Shown here: piece after piece, positions 6,414 to 8,019 of the stretch
Position numbering within the stretch: position 1 is the first letter of the stretch
Layout: each line of letters starts with the position of its first letter
Assembly (NCBI GenBank): GCA_947305045.1
Contig: CAMZCW010000101.1
Location: 1-8,019 of the forward strand
Source: an uncultured Bacteroidales bacterium
GTDB lineage: Bacteria > Bacteroidota > Bacteroidia > Bacteroidales > UBA932
Reading direction: 5' to 3'
Length of the DNA: 8,019 nucleotides
Notes under the pieces: model-generated
The model's database searches: none
What the model was told of the DNA's origin: nothing
Seen by the model: the letters and a program-made list of their open reading frames with translations, nothing else
Translations under genes and position numbers: made by a program

Positions 6414-6530
6414 TCCGCTCTGCGGAATCTCGTCCTTGTTTTGGGCCGTTTTTGAGGACGACACCCCCATTTTGCCCTCCTCGTCCATAAAATCGGGCTT
6501 ATTTAAGGACGAGACGGCGTTTGGGGGTGT
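6414..6530. repeat. Hairpin-rich intergenic element with alternating GGACGA motifs
   Basis: Several inverted repeats overlap here: TCCGC/GCGGA (6414-6418/6422-6426); TCGTCCT/AGGACGA (6430-6436/6455-6461); CTCGTCCATAAA with its one-mismatch complement (6480-6491/6502-6513); and an outer pair ACACCCCCA/TGGGGGTGT (6461-6469/6522-6530) enclosing the previous one. The last two together can fold into a stem-loop of about 70 bases immediately downstream of the phytase stop codon. There is no long T run in either direction, so it may protect the 3' end of the mRNA or be a dispersed REP-like repeat rather than a classical terminator. Confidence 0.5.
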
Positions 6531-6540
6531 TGCTCCTGGC

Positions 6541-7623
6541 CTACTTACCGAAAGTTTCTTTCTTCCACTGGCTCCAGCTCTTGGAGTAGCCGTTGGCGGC
6601 GTTTTGGTCCGCATACATTTTCATGACGTGGATCATGTGGCTGGTTTCGGTGAAGAGGGGGATGCGCCACTCTTTGACGCCCGGGTAGTACTCAAAGTAG
6701 GCGCAGGTGCCGCCGATCAGGCATTGGCGATAAACGATGTCTTTCTCGGAGATCTCAGGATTGCGCAGCATGTCAAAGAAGGCCATGAACACGGAGGTGC
6801 GCCCGTTGCCGCCGGCGCAATGCAGGTGGACCCAGGCGTTCCCAGGCACCGTACGGTAGAAGGCGAGAAAATCGTCAATGACATCGTCCGTGGCAAAGGT
6901 GTGGTCCAGGGCAGTGACGCGGTAAAAGCGCAGGTCCAGGCCCTTTTCCTTGGCGATGTGGGCGACGGCGGCTTCTTCCGTGAAGGTGTATTCATCTTCC
7001 ACGTCAAGCTCTACCTCGTTTTCCGGCAAAAGCTGGTAGTCGTTCTCGGAGCCGAATTCGCCCGTAAGGATGGTTTTCCCCCTGAAACTTTCCAGCAGTT
7101 CCTTTTCACCCCGGACAATATCGGCCTTGCCGCGGCCGATATTGGCCCAGTTGTTATAGCCGTAGGCGGACAGGCCCTGGCCGTTGACAAAGAAGTTCCA
7201 CTCCTGGCGGAGGTTCACAATGTAGATGGGATTATTGCCCGCCAGGCCCTTGAGCTCATCCACCAGATACAAAAGCTCCTTGTAGCTGTAACTGCCTGAA
7301 CCTGAGATGTTCAGATTGTCCAGACCCTCGCGGGTGGGGGTGTAGTCCCGCGTGCCGGAAGGGAGCGAGGAGCGCTTTGCGTCGGAATAAGGGTACCGGC
7401 AGGTGCGGAAGTGGAAGGGCTCCACCTTGGCAGAGTCAATGTTGTTCAGGCGCAGGGCGTACCACTCGTATTCGTCCGCGTGGGCCAGCCCCCGGGATTC
7501 ACGGACCTGGGCACTGTCCAGATAGGCATACCAGGCTTCCTGGGTATAGTCGGGAAGGGCCGGCGCATCTTTTTGGCAGGCGACAAAGTTGAACGTCACT
7601 GCCAGCAGCAGCGCGGGCAGCAT
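6541..7623 (-). CDS. PTP-like (cysteine) phytase, lipoprotein
   Basis: This 360-aa protein matches the PTP-like inositol polyphosphatase (cysteine phytase) family, which removes phosphates from phytate through a phosphocysteine intermediate. The P-loop is HCAGGNGRTS (268-277), with nucleophile Cys269 and phosphate-binding Arg275 in CX5R. DH at 240-241 lies where the general-acid loop Asp is expected; the Pro common in that loop is Ala here. Upstream family motifs are also present: FRTCRYP (72-78), LDNLNISGSG (101-110), YIVNLRQEWNFFVNG (134-148) and NNWANIGR (157-164). The N-terminus is hydrophobic and ends in FVAC (Cys16), so it is probably an exported lipoprotein. ATG 7623 gives a signal peptide without any basic residue; the in-frame codons just before it encode K-T-N-I-R, so the true start may be a non-ATG codon further up. 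It lies 30 bases after the histidine phosphatase stop, in the same frame. Confidence 0.85.
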   Translation of the reverse strand: MLPALLLAVTFNFVACQKDAPALPDYTQEAWYAYLDSAQVRESRGLAHADEYEWYALRLNNIDSAKVEPFHFRTCRYPYSDAKRSSLPSGTRDYTPTREGLDNLNISGSGSYSYKELLYLVDELKGLAGNNPIYIVNLRQEWNFFVNGQGLSAYGYNNWANIGRGKADIVRGEKELLESFRGKTILTGEFGSENDYQLLPENEVELDVEDEYTFTEEAAVAHIAKEKGLDLRFYRVTALDHTFATDDVIDDFLAFYRTVPGNAWVHLHCAGGNGRTSVFMAFFDMLRNPEISEKDIVYRQCLIGGTCAYFEYYPGVKEWRIPLFTETSHMIHVMKMYADQNAANGYSKSWSQWKKETFGK

Positions 7624-7653
7624 CAGCCAGGCGGGGATTCTTATGTTCGTTTT

Positions 7654-8019
7654 TTACAAAGTGTCGTAGGCCTCGATGGCCTGGGAAAGGCGCTGCTCGA
7701 CATCGGCCAGCCGATACAGGCCGTCGGCGTTGGCGGTGAGGCCGCTGAGCGGGATTTTGACGCCCATGGGCGGATTGTCGTAGGTAAGGGTGCTTATGGC
7801 GCGCAGCTGTTCGGCAGAAGCGTACACCAGCAGGAGGTCTGCGTAGGCGTTGCCATCGGCCCCTTTGAAGCATTCGATAATGAGTTTGCCGCCAATCGGC
7901 GTGCGTTTTTCGATGGAGCCGGGCAGGTCCGGAAGCTCTGCGCCCAGGGACGCCATGACGCTGCTCAGGTTGGAGTCGTGGCCGCAGAGGAAGGAGAACA
8001 CGCGTTTGCTGTTTTGCAG
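7654..8019 (-). CDS. Histidine acid phosphatase (phytase/glucose-1-phosphatase type), C-terminal part
   Basis: 121 residues are visible; the N-terminal part, including the RHG catalytic His motif, is beyond the window's right edge. Visible residues 7-17 read VFSFLCGHDSN. GHD is the histidine acid phosphatase proton-donor motif, as in AppA, Agp and MINPP-type enzymes. PIGGKLIIE follows about 25 residues later, equivalent to the family's P-x-G-x-L-x-x-E strand. The C-terminus, LTANADGLYRLADVEQRL...AIEAYDTL, fits Bacteroidales members. The frame is open through the edge at 8019, so the GTG at 8001 is not the start. It is first in a two-gene minus-strand unit with the cysteine phytase, implying joint removal of phosphate from inositol phosphates outside the cytoplasm. 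The exact substrate (phytate or sugar phosphate) cannot be told from this fragment. Confidence 0.85.
   Translation of the reverse strand: MQNSKRVFSFLCGHDSNLSSVMASLGAELPDLPGSIEKRTPIGGKLIIECFKGADGNAYADLLLVYASAEQLRAISTLTYDNPPMGVKIPLSGLTANADGLYRLADVEQRLSQAIEAYDTL

Noticed and set aside
6371..6490. 39-codon plus-strand frame rich in Pro and Arg
   Set aside because: It runs through the hairpin element and its composition follows the inverted repeats; no leader or promoter at a sensible distance.
6414..6530. Integron attC site
   Set aside because: The nested hairpins suggested it, but the expected GTTRRRY/RYYYAAC ends are not present and no cassette array is seen.
6436..7299. 287-codon plus-strand open frame
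   Set aside because: It is antisense to the cysteine phytase, whose minus-strand product carries the full set of family motifs; the plus-strand product is GC-rich shadow sequence.

Overview
The window looks like a chromosomal stretch from a gut- or rumen-type member of the Bacteroidales (phylum Bacteroidota). Four complete or near-complete proteins start with a short signal peptide ending in a lipobox Cys. Two carry a fimbrillin-like N-terminal domain of the kind that is abundant in Bacteroidales. Most starts have an A/T-rich leader rather than a Shine-Dalgarno sequence, and TAnnTTTG-type -7 elements can be seen. Genus cannot be fixed from the sequence.

Left part (1-6037, plus strand): one apparent operon with no internal terminator that I can see, ending in a strong intrinsic terminator at 6002-6037. 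Order: the tail of a small acidic protein (1-111); a fimbrillin-like/beta-helix lipoprotein (131-1828); a complete 44-aa small protein (1881-2015); a second fimbrillin-like/beta-helix lipoprotein (2017-3474); a 693-aa lipoprotein of unknown function with a Ser/Gly/Thr-rich stretch resembling the stem of beta-barrel pore-forming toxins (3528-5609); and a 116-aa lipoprotein (5633-5983). The small protein plus beta-helix lipoprotein pair occurs twice, so it appears to be a repeated module. The products are predicted to be exported and lipid-anchored, and the cluster most likely builds or decorates a cell-surface structure. No function is established for it.

Middle part (6038-6540): about 500 bases without an intact gene. 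It holds a perfect 12-bp inverted repeat, an orphan -7 promoter-like box, a short minus-strand ORF that looks like the N-terminal stump of a RhuM/Fic-associated type protein, and a hairpin-rich element in which a GGACGA/TCGTCC motif alternates in orientation about every 25 bases.

Right part (6541-8019, minus strand, convergent with the left operon): two phosphatases in tandem. The upstream one, cut by the window edge, is a histidine acid phosphatase C-terminus (GHD motif). The downstream one is a lipoprotein with the HCxxxxxR P-loop and flanking motifs of the PTP-like (cysteine) phytase family. Together they suggest extracytoplasmic phytate/inositol-phosphate dephosphorylation by two unrelated mechanisms. 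The two genes share a reading frame and are separated by one TAA, and the start of the second is unusual.
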